Origin: Euphorbia lathyris
Lineage: Eukaryota; Streptophyta; Magnoliopsida; Malpighiales; Euphorbiaceae
Length of the DNA: 64,000 nt
Direction of reading: 5' to 3'
Assembly: GCF_963576675.1 (NCBI RefSeq)
Contig: NC_088913.1
Coordinates: forward strand, 87,853,001-87,917,000
The notes beneath the pieces are model-generated. The model saw nothing but the letters and a program-made list of their open reading frames with translations. It did not search any database and was not told the DNA's origin. Shown here piece by piece: positions 10,821 through 22,579 of the stretch; positions within the stretch are counted from its first letter, which is position 1, and every line of letters begins with the position of its first letter. The translations under genes were made by a program, and so were the position numbers.

Positions 10821-11733
10821 AAATTGGAGTGAATAAATTGGGAAGAGTAAAAGTAGATTTTTGGGGAAGAGTTTGGAGTAAGGGATTGGGTAAAAATAGA
10901 GGTGATGTGAGGTTTGTGTAAGAGGTAGGGTTAGATAGGGTGATTAGGTGAATGTATAGGTAGAATAGGAATAGAAATAGGCAAAAATATTGGCAAAATC
11001 GGAATCAATAGGGCATAAATCACGCGTGTCGCGACCGCGAATAGCAAAGCCGCGGCCGCAGCACGCGATTTTCAGGGAATTTTCCTCCTGAAATTCGTCC
11101 ATGTTTGGTGCTCATACCGAGAATTATTAATTCTCGGTAGAGAATTGGTCAAAATGGCCTATTTGGGTGCCTATTGACATGGTTTGTGCAATTTTGTTGA
11201 TGATTTGGTTCCTGAACTTAATATAAAGTGTCCCTGCACTTAAAAACTAAAATAAATGACATTAATTGCAAGGAAAACCAAAGGTTTAACCTTAATAAAT
11301 TGAATTAAAGTGTAATAAATTGGTTTATGAATAATTAATGAAACTTAAATGTTCATTTATTCATATAAGTTAAAAGAATCATATTAAGTGCATAATAAGT
11401 GCATATAAATATATATTAATTATAGGAACTTAGTCACTTGAATGAATTAATGTTTTAAACTCAATGAATGAAGTTTGTGAAAATTGGATTAAGTGTGAAT
11501 ATATGTGTTAATTAAGAAAACCATGATTTGTTCAATATTATAGATTTTATATAGATTTAACCATGATTATATAAGAAAAGTAACCAAACATATATCTAAC
11601 CTTGTAAAAATAGTAAATGAACTAAAATGAAATAGAACTTTATTAAATAAAACAAACTATAAAAACAAAGAATGAAATGAAATAATACAAAAACACACAA
11701 AATATTTACAAAAAGAAAACCTATAAACCTAAA
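10821..11733. other. Athila-1 spacer upstream of the second ORF1-like gene
   Basis: Before the Tat-1 insertion this region joined 795-927, forming a purine-rich leader of about 250 bases in front of the ORF at 794. It holds a CpG-rich inverted repeat at 11022-11067 (CGCGTGTCGCGACCGCGAAT ... CGCGGCCGCAGCACG) and a 12-bp-arm palindrome at 11115-11139 (TACCGAGAATTA arms). The same pair occurs upstream of the first ORF1 copy. The rest (about 11200-11733) is AT-rich without a feature. Confidence 0.6.
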
Positions 11734-12681
11734 CTATTCTATATACTCATCCCTATCAAGTGGGATATTTCTGGCCTTAATACGATCAATTTGAAACTGC
11801 ACGAAAGTTTCACGTTCCGGTGCAGACAGAAAGTGAGGCCCTGCTCGAAAGACACGTTTTACAAGTCCTTCGTGCTCGAGAAACTCATAGTCAATTGTCG
11901 GGAAGAATTCATCATCACTCTAGGGAACATCAATGGTACCCTTTGTACCGAGAATTATTCCACAGATTATATTGCCGAACCCAATCTTCTTATCCTTGGA
12001 TCGAGAAGCGGCGACAAGACCCTCCATCAGGATCTTTGAAGAATCTACTGCATTTCCCTGGAATATATCTCCAAGGACATAAAGATCTGTGTCACGGACC
12101 ACACTACTGAATGTGCGACCGAATAAACTGTGACACAGGAATTTGTGCAGATACAGCATGGAGTTGGAGTGAAAAGAGTGATTATAGGCGAGTTTTGAAT
12201 TGAATCGCCAGAATCCAGTGAGCATTCTCCAAATGTCCGAGGATGTCATGTCTCTTCCAGGATGACGTTTGATTGTATCTCTCGAGGGAAAACCAAACCA
12301 AGCATGCAACTCAGGATAACCGAAAGTAAAGATTTCGCCTTCCCGACGAAAACTGAGACGTACTCGTCGTTTATTAGTGAAATGCACGGTACAGAAAAAT
12401 TCGAGTATCCAGTCGCCTATTATTGGAAATCGCATTTGGGCGAATTTTGTCCACCCTAGGCGTTCCATATAGCGGCTCATGTCATCAGTAATGCCTAATT
12501 GGCTGTTAAGAAATTCATCCATATACAACATTCCGGTGAAGAATTTGTAACGGTGATTCCAATAACGCCTACCTTCATCGTGATTGAAGATAGGAAAAGG
12601 CACCCCATATCGCTTGGATAAGTCTGGGCGTTTATTGCTTGAGGCAGCCTTATGCCTTGAAGTTTTGTATTTGGTAGGCAT
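11734..12681 (-). pseudogene. ATHILA ORF1-like protein, first copy (one in-frame stop)
   Basis: It starts at ATG 12681 with a basic N-terminus (MPTKYKTSRHKAASSNKRPD). The frame is interrupted by TAG at 11920-11922 after TKGTIDVP and then stays open to TAG 11734-11736, about 315 residues in all. Blocks such as GWTKFAQMRFP, LHAWFGFPS, FLCHSLFGR and LYVLGDIFQG match the ORF at 1-794. The tail after the stop (SDDEFFPTIDYEF) is acidic and aromatic. It sits about 0.7 kb downstream of pol, the position of env-like ORFs in Athila elements. I see no signal peptide or membrane segment, so there is no evidence that it is an envelope protein. Confidence 0.7.
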
Positions 12682-13375
12682 GGTGGTTGTTTGAATGAAA
12701 CAAAGTTTCTGGTACTAAATAAAAAATGGTGTTTTGAAGAAATCAGAGTTCTGATAAAGATGAAAAGAATTGTAACAGAACTTGAATCCTCTAGGATTAA
12801 TTTATAAGAGTTTTAGATGAAAGGAGGTGTTGTTTTAATCATGAAAATGTATAAAATGACACCTTTCGGAAATGAAGAAACTTAAGGTTTTAGTTGTCAA
12901 AAGGTTTGTCGAAAGGTTTAGGTTGGTTCAGACCTGAATGTGCAGGAATTACGCGTGTCGCGACCGAGAATTCCGAATTCGCGGTCGCGACACGCTGATT
13001 TCCTTGCGAAAATCAGGCGTCGTAAGCCATGTCCCGATTCACGGTAGAGAATTTATAATTCTCGGTAAGTTTAGAGAAAATCTAACCTATTTGGACAAAT
13101 CTGAAAAATAGAATTCTCGGCAGAGAATTCCAAATTCTCGGCAGAGAATTGCCTGAAACTTCAATTTCATTCTAATTTCCTAAAATTAATTCTAAAATCA
13201 TGAAATAACCATATTTTATGCATATAAATCATAACATAAAGTTATCTAATCACAAAAATTGGCATTTTGAAAAAAAAATTAAATAAAATAAAAATAAAAA
13301 TAAAATAAAATAAAATAAAATGAACAAAAATATAAAAAGAAAACAAAATAAACTGTGATCGAAAAACTGAGTGAT
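12682..13375. other. Athila-1 spacer between pol and the first ORF1-like gene
   Basis: It contains a CpG-rich palindrome at 12951-12994 (CGCGTGTCGCGACCG ... CGGTCGCGACACGC) and, to its right, several AATTCTCGG palindromes (13046-13067 and about 13105-13150). This is the same arrangement as at 11022-11139. An A-rich run (AAAATAAAATAAA type) lies at about 13268-13345. Because the motifs precede both ORF1 copies at similar distance (about 270-430 bases), they may form a promoter or a processing signal. Confidence 0.55.
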
Positions 13376-16138
13376 TTATACGTCAGAAAATCTTGTTACG
13401 AACGAAATCTCTAGTTGTGAAATATTTTCGTAATAGATTTTACATCGATTACCATTAACTTTGAAACGAATTCCGTTTGGACCTTCCAGTTCTAAAGAAC
13501 CATAATCGAATGTTTTGACGACTAAATATGGTCATATCCATCTAGACTTAAGTTTTCCTGGAAATAAACGAAGTCGTGAATTAAATAACAGCACTTTATC
13601 CCCAACATTAAAGTGTTTGACTTTAATTTTGGCATCGTGCCATTTTTTCACTTTTTCTTTATAAATCTTTGCATTTTCGTAAGATAGATGGCGTAACTCA
13701 TCTAACTCATTTAAATCGAGCAAACGTTTCTTACATGCTTGTCGTAAATCAAAGTTAAGTTCCCTAATAGCCCAATAGTCTTTATGTTCTAATTCGACAG
13801 GCAAATGACATACCTTTCCATACACTAAGCGGTATGGAGTCATTCCTATTGGTGTTTTAAATGCAGTACGGTATGCCCATAACGCATTATTTAGTTTACA
13901 AGACCAATCTTTTCTTGAGGATGAAACTGTTTTCTCTAGAATCCATTTGAGTTCTCTATTTGATATGTCCGCCTGACCATTTGACTGAGGATGGTATGGC
14001 GTTGATACGCGGTGGCGTACTCCATATTTTTTCATAAGCGTTTCAAAACTTCGGTTTATAAAATGAGCACCACCATCACTAACGATGACTCTTGGACAAC
14101 CAAATCTACAAAATATATCATCAAGAAAATTAACAACTTTAGAATCGCTCGTCGGGGTTGCAATTGCTTCAACCCACTTTGAAACATAATCAACGGCGAC
14201 TAATATGTAAGTTTTACCATTAGAAGGGGGAAAAGGTCCCATGAAATCTATTCCCCACATATCGAAGACTTCAACTTCTAATATGGTTGTGAGGGGCATC
14301 TCATCTTTCCTTCCTAGATTTTCTGTTCTTTGGCACTTATCACAATGAGTAATAAATGAACGGACGTCTTTAAACATCGTAGGCCAAAAGAAACCACATT
14401 CAAATATTCTAGCTGCTGTTTTGGTAGCCCCATTATGTCCTCCATAAGAGCTAGAATGGCATTCCGACATTATGGATTCATATTCATTTTCACCGACGCA
14501 TCTCCTAATTATCCCGTCACCACAAGTTTTGAATAGAAAATGATCTTCCCAAAAATATTGTTTAATGTCGAAGAAAAATTTCTTCTTTTGTTGGAAATTT
14601 AATCCTTCCGGAACAATATTGGCTGCAAGATAATTAGCAATATCTGCATACCAGGGTGACATGCCACTTTTCATTTGATAGAGATGTTCATCAGGGAAAT
14701 CATCTCGTATACCGTTAGTTTCACCTATGGGACCGTTTTCATCTTCAAGTCTCGATAGATGATCGGTGACAAGGTTTTCTACTCCCTTTTTGTCTTTTAT
14801 TTCTATATCAAATTCTTGTAACAATAAAACCCATCTAATTAGACGTGGTTTTGCATGCTTCTTAGCAAATAAATATCTTAATGCTACATGATCAGTGTAA
14901 ATAATAACTTTCGAACCTAACAAGTATGACCTAAACTTATCACATGCAAAAACTACAGCTAACATTTCTTTCTCATTGGTGGTGTAGTTTAATTGTGCAC
15001 CGGAAAGTGTGTGACTTGCATAATAAATGACATGAAGTTTCTTATCATTCCTTTGTCCTAAAACACATCTGACAGCTAAATCACTTGCATCACACATAAT
15101 TTCAAATGGTAAATCCCAATCGGGTTTAGCAATAACAGGTGCACTGACTAAAGCTGTTTTTAATGTTTCGAAAGCTTTAACGCAATCTTCATTAAAATCA
15201 AAGGTAGAATCTTTCATGAGTAGATTAGTGAGTGGTTTGGAAATTACAGAAAAATTCTTGATAAATCTTCTGTAAAAACCGGCATGTCCTAAAAATGATC
15301 TTACTCCCTTAACAGTAGTTGGAGGGGGTAGTTTCTCTATTACAGAGGTTTTTGCTCTATCTACTTCTAATCCTTTTTCAGATATTTTGTGACCTAAAAC
15401 AATTCCTTCGTCAACCATGAAATGACATTTTTCCCAGTTTAATACCAAATTTGTTTCTTCACACCTAGACAAAACTTTATCCAAGTTTTCTAGGCACGAA
15501 TCAAAAGAATCTCCATAAACTGAAAAATCGTCCATAAAAACTTCCATGATATCTTCAATGAAATCATTAAAAATTGCAGTCATACAACGTTGAAATGTTG
15601 CAGGTGCGTTACATAGACCAAAGGGCATTCTCCTATATGCAAATGTTCCGTAAGGACATGTGAAGGTTGTTTTATCTTGGTCATCCGGGTAAATGTATAT
15701 TTGAAAGAATCCGGAGTAACCATCTAGAAAACAGTAGAAAGCATGACCAGCTATCCTTTCGATCATTTGATCAATGAAAGGAAGAGGAAAATGATCTTTC
15801 CTAGTTGCTTTATTTAGATTTCTATAATCTATACAAACCCTCCAACCAGTGGTGGTTCGTGTAGGTATTAATTCACCTTCTTCATTCCTTACTACAGTTA
15901 TGCCTCCCTTTTTAGGTACGCAATGGATTGGACTAACCCATTCACTATCCGAGATAGGGTAGATGATTCCATTGTCCAGAAGTTTAGTAATCACATTTTT
16001 TACTACTTCTTTCATATTCGGATTTAGGCGTCTTTGCCTATCCGCTTTAGGTGGCTTATCTTCTTCTAAGTGAATTCTGTGCATTACGATGCTCGGATTA
16101 ATACCTTTTAAGTCTGAAAATTTGTCAACCCATACTTC
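13376..16138 (-). pseudogene. pol: Athila-1 pol: RT, RNase H, integrase (frame-shifted from gag, one stop)
   Basis: The frame opens near 16138; the first ATG is 16084 ([20 protein letters not shown]). [38 protein letters not shown] and the FMDDFSVYG box. RNase [19 protein letters not shown] and [10 protein letters not shown]. Integrase: a HHCC finger ending HCDKCQ, then [18 protein letters not shown] and [12 protein letters not shown]. The last block normally has Glu (NGQAE); here codon 13967-13969 is GAC, so the third catalytic acid of the DDE triad is Asp. A TGA at 13532-13534 interrupts the C-terminal chromatin/LTR-contact part, which then stays open to TAA 13376-13378. The frame is shifted by one base relative to gag-protease. 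Confidence 0.88.
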
Positions 16139-18644
16139 CTATCCTATTTCTAACAACTTCTTTCAATTTCTCTTCTTGGACTTGTGTTAATTTGTTAGAG
16201 ATAATAATAGGTAGAGAATCGCCTTCGCCTAAGAAAGCGTACCTCAAATGACTTGGTAATTCTTTAAGTTCTAATTTAGGTGGAACTATAGTTGAAGGCG
16301 GAACTGGTCCATCTTCTCGAATCAAAGGTTCTGGGTCCTTATCTTCTAGTTCCTCACTCATTATAGGTTCTATTATTTCTTCTTTTTGAACAATGTCATT
16401 TACACATTCCTCAATTAAATCAAGTTTCATACAAGCGAAATCCTCCATAGGATATTTCATCGCTTGATTCATATCAAACTCAATCTTATCATCGCCTATT
16501 CTTAAAACTACTTTCCCTTCCGACACATCAACTAGAGCACGTCCCATGTTCATGAACGGTCTACCAAAGATTAACAGACAATTTACGTCATAAGCAAAAT
16601 CTAAAATAACGAAATCGGTAGGAAAAATAAATTTGTCAACTTTAACTAAAACATCCTCAATTATACCGTATGGTCTTTTAGTGGTTTGATCCGCTAATTG
16701 CAAAACCATATTGGTACGTTTGATGTCTTCTTCTAAGCCTAACTTATTAAAAATAGATAATGGCATCAAATTAATGCTTGCTCCTAAATCACAGAAACAA
16801 CTGGGAAATTCAATATCTCCCAATTTACACGGAATGGTAAAACATCCGGGATCCTTGAGTTTTGTGGGCAAATTACTTGACACAATCGAACTGCAATCTT
16901 CAGTTAGCGAGATGGGTGAAATTCCTTCCCAACTGATTTTCTTTGAAATTAAATCTTTGAGGAATTTACCATAATTGGGAATTTGTGTAATCGCATCCAT
17001 AAACGTTAAATTAATATGCAAATTCTTAAGTTTGTCTAAAAATGTTAAAAGTTGTTTGTCATAGTCCTTATTGCGGACTTTGTGTGGAAAAGGTGGTTTG
17101 GGTACAAAAGTTTTTGTACTAGAGTCAATTGGTGCATCTTTTTGTTTTAATGTATCTTCTTTGGGCTTTGGTAAATCAGTTCCAGGTAAAGTTGAATTTC
17201 TGGGCATTTCCGGGCCTGAGTAATTTTTCCCTGAACGAAGAGTGATAGCCTTAACATGCTCTTTCGGATTTTCTTCCCTATGGCTTGGAAGACTTCCCTC
17301 TTTGCGGGATGGAATTGATTTAGCGAGTTGTCCAATTTGAATCTCCAAATTATGGATGCTAGATGATTGGTTTTTAATAAGCTTATCGAATTTATTCTCG
17401 ATCTGTTTAAAACCATCGTCGTGATTACTTATTTTCCCGCTCATAGCATCAATAAATTTGTCGATTTTAGAAGATAAAGTGCTAATCGTATCTCTTGATT
17501 GATTTTGATAATTAGTAGTACGATTTTGATTAGCATTAGTATTATTATTATCTCTCCAGTTAAAGTTAGGATGATTTCTCCATCCAGGATTATATGTATT
17601 GGAATAAGGGTTATTATTTTGGTTTTGCCCTTGGACAAAATTTACATGTTCAATTTCACTCATACCTTCGTAATCCACATCTGTTTGGATTGGCTTACCA
17701 TTAGAATCACACGGTGCCATAAACCTATCAATTTTGTGCGATAAGGCAGAAAATTGGGCTTGCAACATCGCTACTGGATCAAGATTCACTATACCTTTAA
17801 CTGATGATGTTGTTGAGGATGATGGTTTCGCTAATGGTACGTGTCCACGTTCTGCGGGCCACATACTGCTGTTGATTGCCATTTCCTCCAAAAGTTCTCT
17901 TGCTTGGGCAGATGTTTTCTTCATGAATAACCCTCCAGACATAGCGTCCAATGAACCTCTAGTTGTAGGATTTAGTCCATTATAAAATGTTTGCATTAAA
18001 AGTTCAGCGGGCAATTGGTGGTGTGGGCATAAACGTTGAAGTTCTTTAAAACGTTCCCAAGCCTCATAAAGAGTTTCATTATCATTTTGAGAAAAAGATG
18101 TTAACTCTTTAATGACTCTTGCGGTTTTTGCTAAAGGAAAAAATTTTGATAAAAATGCTTGGGCTAATTGCTCCCAAGTCTCAATTGATGCGACTGGCAT
18201 AGAAGTTAACCATTCTTTGGCTCGATCCTTCAAAGTAAAAGGAAAAAGGCGAAGTTTGATTGCTTCTGCAGTTACATCAGTAATTTTAAAAGTGTCACAA
18301 AATTCTAAGAAATTTGTCAAATGGGTATTAGGATTTTCGTTAGGTAACCCGTAAAACGTTACATTATTTTGCAACATATTAAGCAACACATGCTTAATTT
18401 CAAAATGATGTGCATTAATTTGGGGTCTAACTATACTGTTTGTTACACCGGCCACTCCTGGCCTAGCGTAATCCATAAGTGTGGCCATAACTTCTGGCTC
18501 GGTAATTTTAGTTTTTATTGGGGTTTTGTTTTTCTTTTTCTTTTCTTTCTTGTTCTTTTTAAGAGTTCTTTCAATTTCTGGGTCAATAGGATCTGGTGAC
18601 GTGCCTGAACTTCGAGAACTGCGCATGAACTTGAAATTTCGCAC
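16125..18644 (-). CDS. gag: Athila-1 gag-protease
   Basis: An 839-residue frame from ATG 18644. The N-terminus has a Lys-rich run. The gag capsid domain follows ([57 protein letters not shown]). An Asn-rich stretch and a coiled-coil-like part come next. The aspartic protease part has [19 protein letters not shown], where DLG replaces the usual DT/SG as in other Athila elements, and [14 protein letters not shown]. It ends at 16125 with VRNRIGSMG, just overlapping the start of the pol frame; a one-base indel there probably split an originally continuous gag-pol. Confidence 0.88.
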   Translation of the reverse strand: MRNFKFMRSSRSSGTSPDPIDPEIERTLKKNKKEKKKKNKTPIKTKITEPEVMATLMDYARPGVAGVTNSIVRPQINAHHFEIKHVLLNMLQNNVTFYGLPNENPNTHLTNFLEFCDTFKITDVTAEAIKLRLFPFTLKDRAKEWLTSMPVASIETWEQLAQAFLSKFFPLAKTARVIKELTSFSQNDNETLYEAWERFKELQRLCPHHQLPAELLMQTFYNGLNPTTRGSLDAMSGGLFMKKTSAQARELLEEMAINSSMWPAERGHVPLAKPSSSTTSSVKGIVNLDPVAMLQAQFSALSHKIDRFMAPCDSNGKPIQTDVDYEGMSEIEHVNFVQGQNQNNNPYSNTYNPGWRNHPNFNWRDNNNTNANQNRTTNYQNQSRDTISTLSSKIDKFIDAMSGKISNHDDGFKQIENKFDKLIKNQSSSIHNLEIQIGQLAKSIPSRKEGSLPSHREENPKEHVKAITLRSGKNYSGPEMPRNSTLPGTDLPKPKEDTLKQKDAPIDSSTKTFVPKPPFPHKVRNKDYDKQLLTFLDKLKNLHINLTFMDAITQIPNYGKFLKDLISKKISWEGISPISLTEDCSSIVSSNLPTKLKDPGCFTIPCKLGDIEFPSCFCDLGASINLMPLSIFNKLGLEEDIKRTNMVLQLADQTTKRPYGIIEDVLVKVDKFIFPTDFVILDFAYDVNCLLIFGRPFMNMGRALVDVSEGKVVLRIGDDKIEFDMNQAMKYPMEDFACMKLDLIEECVNDIVQKEEIIEPIMSEELEDKDPEPLIREDGPVPPSTIVPPKLELKELPSHLRYAFLGEGDSLPIIISNKLTQVQEEKLKEVVRNRIGSMG

Positions 18645-18794
18645 GAACCGAAACTACCTACAAAACAGAATTTGAAAAATAAATATGTTAGTAATTGAAA
18701 ATAAATAAAATATAAAAGTTTGAATAAGTATGAATAAACCTAGATTCGTAATAAAACACGAAAAATTTAAAATTTTGTCAAAAATTTTGGCGTT

Positions 18795-18811
18795 CCCCGG
18801 CAACGGCGCCA
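18795..18811 (-). promoter_or_regulatory. Primer-binding site of Athila-1, tRNA-Asp type
   Basis: The minus strand reads TGGCGCCGTTGCCGGGG six bases inside the LTR end at 18818. This is the tRNA-Asp-complementary site typical of Athila elements; the same site occurs three times in Athila-2. Confidence 0.85.
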
Positions 18812-21800
18812 AAAACTTGTTGAGCGATTTCCGCAAGTGCACGGTATACGCTTGTAGTAATAAAAGATATCGATCCCACAGGGAACGTTTTTTAACAAAA
18901 CTTATTTACAATCGGTTAAATTTACTTTTAGGTTTATGATATGGAAAAATCGTTTAATCGGTTTTGGTTTTGAAATTGCTAGAATGAGAATTAGATTAGA
19001 GTATGAAAACGTTAGAAAATATTCTGATTTAAGAATGAATTTGCAAGATAGGAACTTTTAGTACTTTTTAGAAAAGTAAACGAATGTATTTGTTTGCATT
19101 AAGCAAAGAAAACAACTTTAAACTTTGTACGAATTATAAAGATGAAATAAATGACGGAACCTCTAATTAATTGGCTTTGAACATGACAAAACCCTTTCGG
19201 GATAGTTGCCCTTAATCAAATTAAAACTCTTTCGAGATAATAATTTGCCTAAGTGTTCAACAAAGTTTCCTTGTAAAGATTTTGGATTAAATACGTTTTA
19301 ATGAAAACACCAGCAGTCACTTTAGTGGATTGGTTACCATAAGTGCTGCAAAAAAATCTATCGAATAGAACAGACTTTATTAGATGAAATATAAATTGAT
19401 ACAAGTTTACAGAGAACATGGAGCATGAAAACATTCGACGGCTTGCAAGTGAACGGGTTGATCAATCCTTTCCTTGGGTTTCGTTAGAGTTTGTCAGGCT
19501 CAGGGGCGGATCCTCTACTCAATCTTCTCGTTGAATCTTCGTAATAGAGACTGGGTCGGTCTACTACCAAAATGAAAACTAAACTGGAACAATGACTAAA
19601 CGCTACTGTTAGACGAGGTACCGCGGCCTAATCTCCCGGGCGGACCGGGGGGTGGACAACCTCATGGCGACGTAAGCGGTGATTGGCGCCGAAAGCAACC
19701 AATCGTGGAATCAAGCTGCTCGGCAGGACCGGAGCTCGGAGATATGGAAGAGTCGCCACCCACGAATGGGAAAATGAACACCGATCCCTTGCGGGAGACC
19801 GGTGTGGGTTCGGGAAACTTAGGTACGAGCCGAGAAGGCTAGCTCCTTTCCGGAGAAAGGCTACTAGGCACCCCGACATCGCCCGGTTATGAACCACCGG
19901 CTTCCTACTCAGCATATTAGGCGATAACGGACTAATCGTATACTTCTTTAAGTTTAAAATTCATTTGAAACATTTTCTTTCTTTTTCAGAAACCGTTTTG
20001 AGCATATATTATTGGAAAGCCATATTAGTAAAGAATCACCCATTTATATTATACATACACAGAGAAGGGGGAAGAAAGAAGTGGTTTATTTACAACTTTA
20101 TTTAAATGTCATGTTGTGTGTTTACTCTATGCTAACTCATTTCCCCAAAACGAGTTCATTTACATGGTTCGCACCTTAATCGCCGTTGGAACGATTTAGG
20201 AGCGTTTTAAAACCCCGCTTGATGAAGTTCACCCGAATCGCCATTGGAACGACTCGAGTGTTTGAAAACGTTAGAATAAAAACCTTTTAATAGGAAAACA
20301 TGATTAAACATACAAGTCAATTTTATTTTGTACAAACCCTTTTAGAAAATGATTCAAAAACTCTATTATTCACAAAGAAAACGATTTTAATTACAATGTT
20401 CGCTTAATCCGCCTTTGGAACGAATTAAGGTTTTAAAACGTGATGTTTTGGAACCAATTTAGAAATATTGACAAAAATAACTCCATTTATTTACATTAGG
20501 AACCTCTAAAAGTTCATTAGTGTAAATGATTAAATTGAAAACTCTCTTTTTGTGATTTATTTTCCCCTCTTACTTAATGGACTCTTTACCTATTATGATT
20601 ATAATAATAAACCATTTAAACCAAGATTCACACTCAAATAAAGCCCATTTGAAACCCGGGCCCATGGATGGGCCAAAAGAATAAAGAAAACAATTTAAGC
20701 ATATATATATATATACATTTAAATCAAAAAGAGAATATGAGAATGAAAGTTAATAAAAAAGGAACTATATAATACATGTATGAAAATACTAGATGTAATA
20801 CATTTATACTTTAAAAATGTGAAAATAGTAAATAAATCTCATAAATAAGAAAATAATCTTTTATCCAAAATAGTTTCATATAATAATCAATAACATAACC
20901 CATATACCCCAAAACTACATATATACACAACTAATATAGTTTTAAATATAAAAAATAACATATACCAATATCTACTAATTATTTTCCAAAATGCCCAAGT
21001 AAATAACCTTTAAAATAGGATCTAATATAACTCAAATGAATAAAAAAGAACATATATATACATATACTTATGTTTAAAAATTAAATAAAGAATGATATAC
21101 AAACATCCTAAATAATTATATACACTAAATATCTAAAATAGTTTGAAAACATATATTACATAACTATACGTATATATATTAAGGATTAAAAGCTTAAAAG
21201 TTAAGAAAAAGGGACTGAAATGGCAATTTTTACATTCCAGCAGATTTACCGACGGAAAATCCGTCGGTAAACAGCAATTAGTGACAGAAAAGGAAAATTA
21301 CAGCAGCACTCCAATTGTTTCCAGATTTATTCAAAAACTTTAAATTAAGTCTAATTCAATTGTTTTGGATTTCCGAACTACCAAAAATGGATTATAGTCA
21401 ATAACGGAAGTTCCTAAAACGACGTTTTTATTTTAAAACATTATTCGGAGATTCTTTTAAATTAAAACTTATAATTACAACGTTTTTAACACCCGAACTA
21501 CCTTTTTATCGGATCACGGTTCGTATTGGGATATCAAAACGAGGTTTTTTCTTTTAAAGCAAAACCGAATTTTATTCAACACGAGACGGGAATTAAATAA
21601 ATACGAAAAATTAAATAAAACGTGATAAATAAATAAATGACAAAATAAATAAAATTATAACATAAAAATAAATAAAGGAAAAGAAATAAATTAAATAAAA
21701 TAAAACGAGTCTAGTCCTCGGATAATACCTCAAGTTCGGTATCTGACAGTCGAAGCCGATTGATTCCACGAGTCGTGATTTTCCGGTTTTTTGTGTTTTT

Positions 21801-21975
21801 TTTAATAAAAATTTAACTTTGGGAAATTCGGAATTTTTGAAAAAAAAAAAATATTTTTCTCAAAAAAATCACTTTCTCTCTCTAAAAATGTCTAGAGTGA
21901 GAAAGGCTCCAAAAAATCCCTTTCTCTTGCATTGGGATCCGTGCCCCTATTTATAGGGAAACGGGTCCCGGAACA

Positions 21976-22190
21976 ATGGGCGACGCCCGAGTAGAATCGG
22001 GCGTCGCCCAAAGCCGTTGGGCGGCCGCCCAACGATTGTTGGGCGATCGCCCAACAGCGTTGGGCGAGCGCCCAACGCGCGGTTGGGCGCGCGCGCCCAA
22101 CTGCCGTTGGGCATCCACCCAACGCGGTTGGGCGCTCGCGCCCGCCTACCGTTGGGCTTCCGCCCGACGCGGTCGGGCACTCATTCAAAG
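21976..22190. repeat. GC-rich array of palindromic units in the Athila-1 LTR
   Basis: About seven to nine units of roughly 25-30 bp, each built as GTTGGGCG, a short variable centre and CGCCCAAC, so each unit is its own inverted repeat. The array lies just upstream (in element sense) of the TATA box at 21948-21955, in an otherwise AT-rich LTR. Long open frames across it exist only because of the base composition. Confidence 0.85.
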
Positions 22191-22194
22191 GGCA

Positions 22195-22440
22195 CCGGGG
22201 CGCGTCTCACGTCGTCGGGCGTGCACGCCTCGCGGCCGTCGAGCTCGCGCTCCGCGTCGTCGGGTGTTCACGCGTCGTGACCGCCGAACGCGTGTTCCGC
22301 GCTGCCGGGCGCACACGCCTCGTGGCCGTCGAGCGCGCGTCCCGTGCCGCCAAGCTCGTGTCTTGCTCGGACACCGAGCGCGTACCATTCATGGTTGGAT
22401 GCGTGCGTCCGACAAACATCGAGTGCGCGCGTGCCGTTAA
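22195..22440. repeat. Second GC-rich degenerate tandem array in the Athila-1 LTR
   Basis: Degenerate units of about 60 bp with recurring GTCGTCGGGCG, CACGCCTCG and GCCGTCGAGC words, rich in CpG. It follows the palindromic array directly and ends about 140 bases from the LTR end. Confidence 0.7.
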
Positions 22441-22579
22441 GCATTCGCGAGCTATCCGATCGACAACAGCGACCGAATGTAACTTATTTATTTTATTATT
22501 TTTGAAACTTTCGGAATCAATCGCTTCAACCGTCTTGTTTTCAGGTTTTCATCACAGGTCCTCCGACTCGGTGTCTACA

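Larger units (their letters stand above)
1..22579 (-). mobile_element. Athila-type Ty3/gypsy element (Athila-1), 3' end beyond the left edge
   Basis: On the minus strand the order is 5' LTR (18818-22579), tRNA-Asp primer-binding site, gag-protease, pol (RT, RNase H, integrase), then two ATHILA ORF1-like genes (11734-12681 and 1-794). The FMDD reverse transcriptase box, the DLGAS protease motif and the tRNA-Asp site are typical of the Athila group. The 3' LTR is not in the window, so the target duplication cannot be checked. A complete Tat-type element (928-10820) is inserted in the leader of the second ORF1-like gene. Pol and the first ORF1 copy each carry an in-frame stop and gag/pol are frame-shifted, so this copy is not autonomous as written. 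Confidence 0.85.
18818..22579 (-). repeat. 5' LTR of Athila-1 (about 3.76 kb)
   Basis: In plus orientation it runs from TGTTGAGCG to GTGTCTACA, so the LTR itself reads TGTAGACACCGAG ... CGCTCAACA. It adjoins the primer-binding site. A minus-strand TATA box (TATAAATA) lies at 21948-21955. It contains a moderately GC-rich block around 19620-19915 and two GC-rich arrays at 21976-22440. The partner LTR is outside the window, so length and ends rest on the TG/CA ends and the primer-binding site only. Confidence 0.7.

Noticed and set aside
19620..19915. GC-richer block in the Athila-1 LTR as a host gene or rRNA remnant
   Set aside because: Words such as AGTCGCCACC with CGGGAAACTTAGGTACGAGCC are, as I know them, common in long plant gypsy LTRs; no rRNA or tRNA structure was found.
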